Source: Deltaproteobacteria bacterium (GTDB lineage: Bacteria; Desulfobacterota; Desulfobacteria; Desulfobacterales; Desulfosarcinaceae). Taken from it: a DNA stretch of 64,000 bases. Made by a program: the position numbers and the translations under genes. The notes beneath the pieces are model-generated. The model had not been told where the DNA came from and did no database searches. It worked only from the letters and a program-made list of their open reading frames with translations. Shown in pieces: positions 63,962 to 64,000 of this stretch (position 1 is its first letter; each line of letters starts with the position of its first letter). The stretch covers positions 62,001 to 126,000 of the forward strand of contig JAKALP010000010.1 of NCBI GenBank assembly GCA_021824175.1. Direction: 5' to 3'.

Positions 63962-64000
63962 TTTCGAACAGGGCAGAACCCAATTAACTGAGTAATTTTA

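Overview
The window looks like chromosomal DNA of an anaerobic or micro-aerotolerant member of the Desulfobacterota (former Deltaproteobacteria). This rests on gene content: a tungstate importer, a glycyl radical enzyme operon, a short RdgC, a DUF6485 Cys-rich protein, an archaeal-type ProRS, and the radical SAM (TIGR03960-like)/RNase G pair. No rRNA, tRNA, CRISPR array, insertion sequence or prophage was found. The genus cannot be named from the sequence.

Layout. 1-0.6 kb: end of a metallo-beta-lactamase-fold hydrolase. 0.8-7.8 kb (minus strand): a five-gene operon of a DUF6765 protein, a glycyl radical enzyme, an SCP2-like protein, its activase and an internally duplicated protein; a perfect CRP/FNR-type palindrome sits about 41 bp upstream of the inferred transcription start. 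7.9-14.4 kb (minus): a Ycf48-like propeller fused to a KAP P-loop NTPase, followed by two SPFH/band 7 proteins. 14.7-18.6 kb (plus): PilZ, MsrA-MsrB fusion, GAF-HD-GYP, DUF6485 and a small winged-helix-like protein. 18.9-28.7 kb (minus): spoT/rel, proS, ispG, the tungstate tup operon with its regulator, and fabH. 29-33 kb: an exported glutaredoxin, an MltF-like transglycosylase and a 7TM diguanylate cyclase. 33.4-39.2 kb (plus): a giant pseudokinase/AAA/GAF histidine kinase and its LuxR-type response regulator. 39.3-44.3 kb: an esterase, then a four-gene minus-strand operon (S51/CysRS-C-terminal fusion, BioF2-like GNAT, MshA-like glycosyltransferase, PIG-L deacetylase) that resembles a low-molecular-weight-thiol pathway. 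44.5-50.1 kb: HEAT-repeat protein, methyltransferase and a PHP-UvrD helicase fusion. 50.2-55.4 kb (plus): rdgC-like gene, a hypothetical partner, dnaN and gyrB. 55.7-64 kb: thymidylate-synthase-like protein, asnS, a DegP protease, a TIGR03960-like radical SAM protein, rng and rpmH.

Genes left of about 50.2 kb are mostly on the minus strand. Those right of it start with a plus-strand replication block, and DnaA-box-like motifs and AT-rich repeats lie in front of dnaN, so a replication origin may lie nearby. dnaA is absent from the window, and recF is not in its usual place between dnaN and gyrB.

The best candidates for undescribed biology are: (1) the glycyl radical enzyme operon with its SCP2-like and duplicated companions; (2) the Ycf48-KAP fusion with a paired SPFH complex; (3) the thiol-pathway-like operon containing an S51 amidotransferase-like domain fused to a CysRS C-terminal domain, whose GNAT gene appears to start at CTG. 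All starts, motifs and repeats were read by eye; no database search was run.
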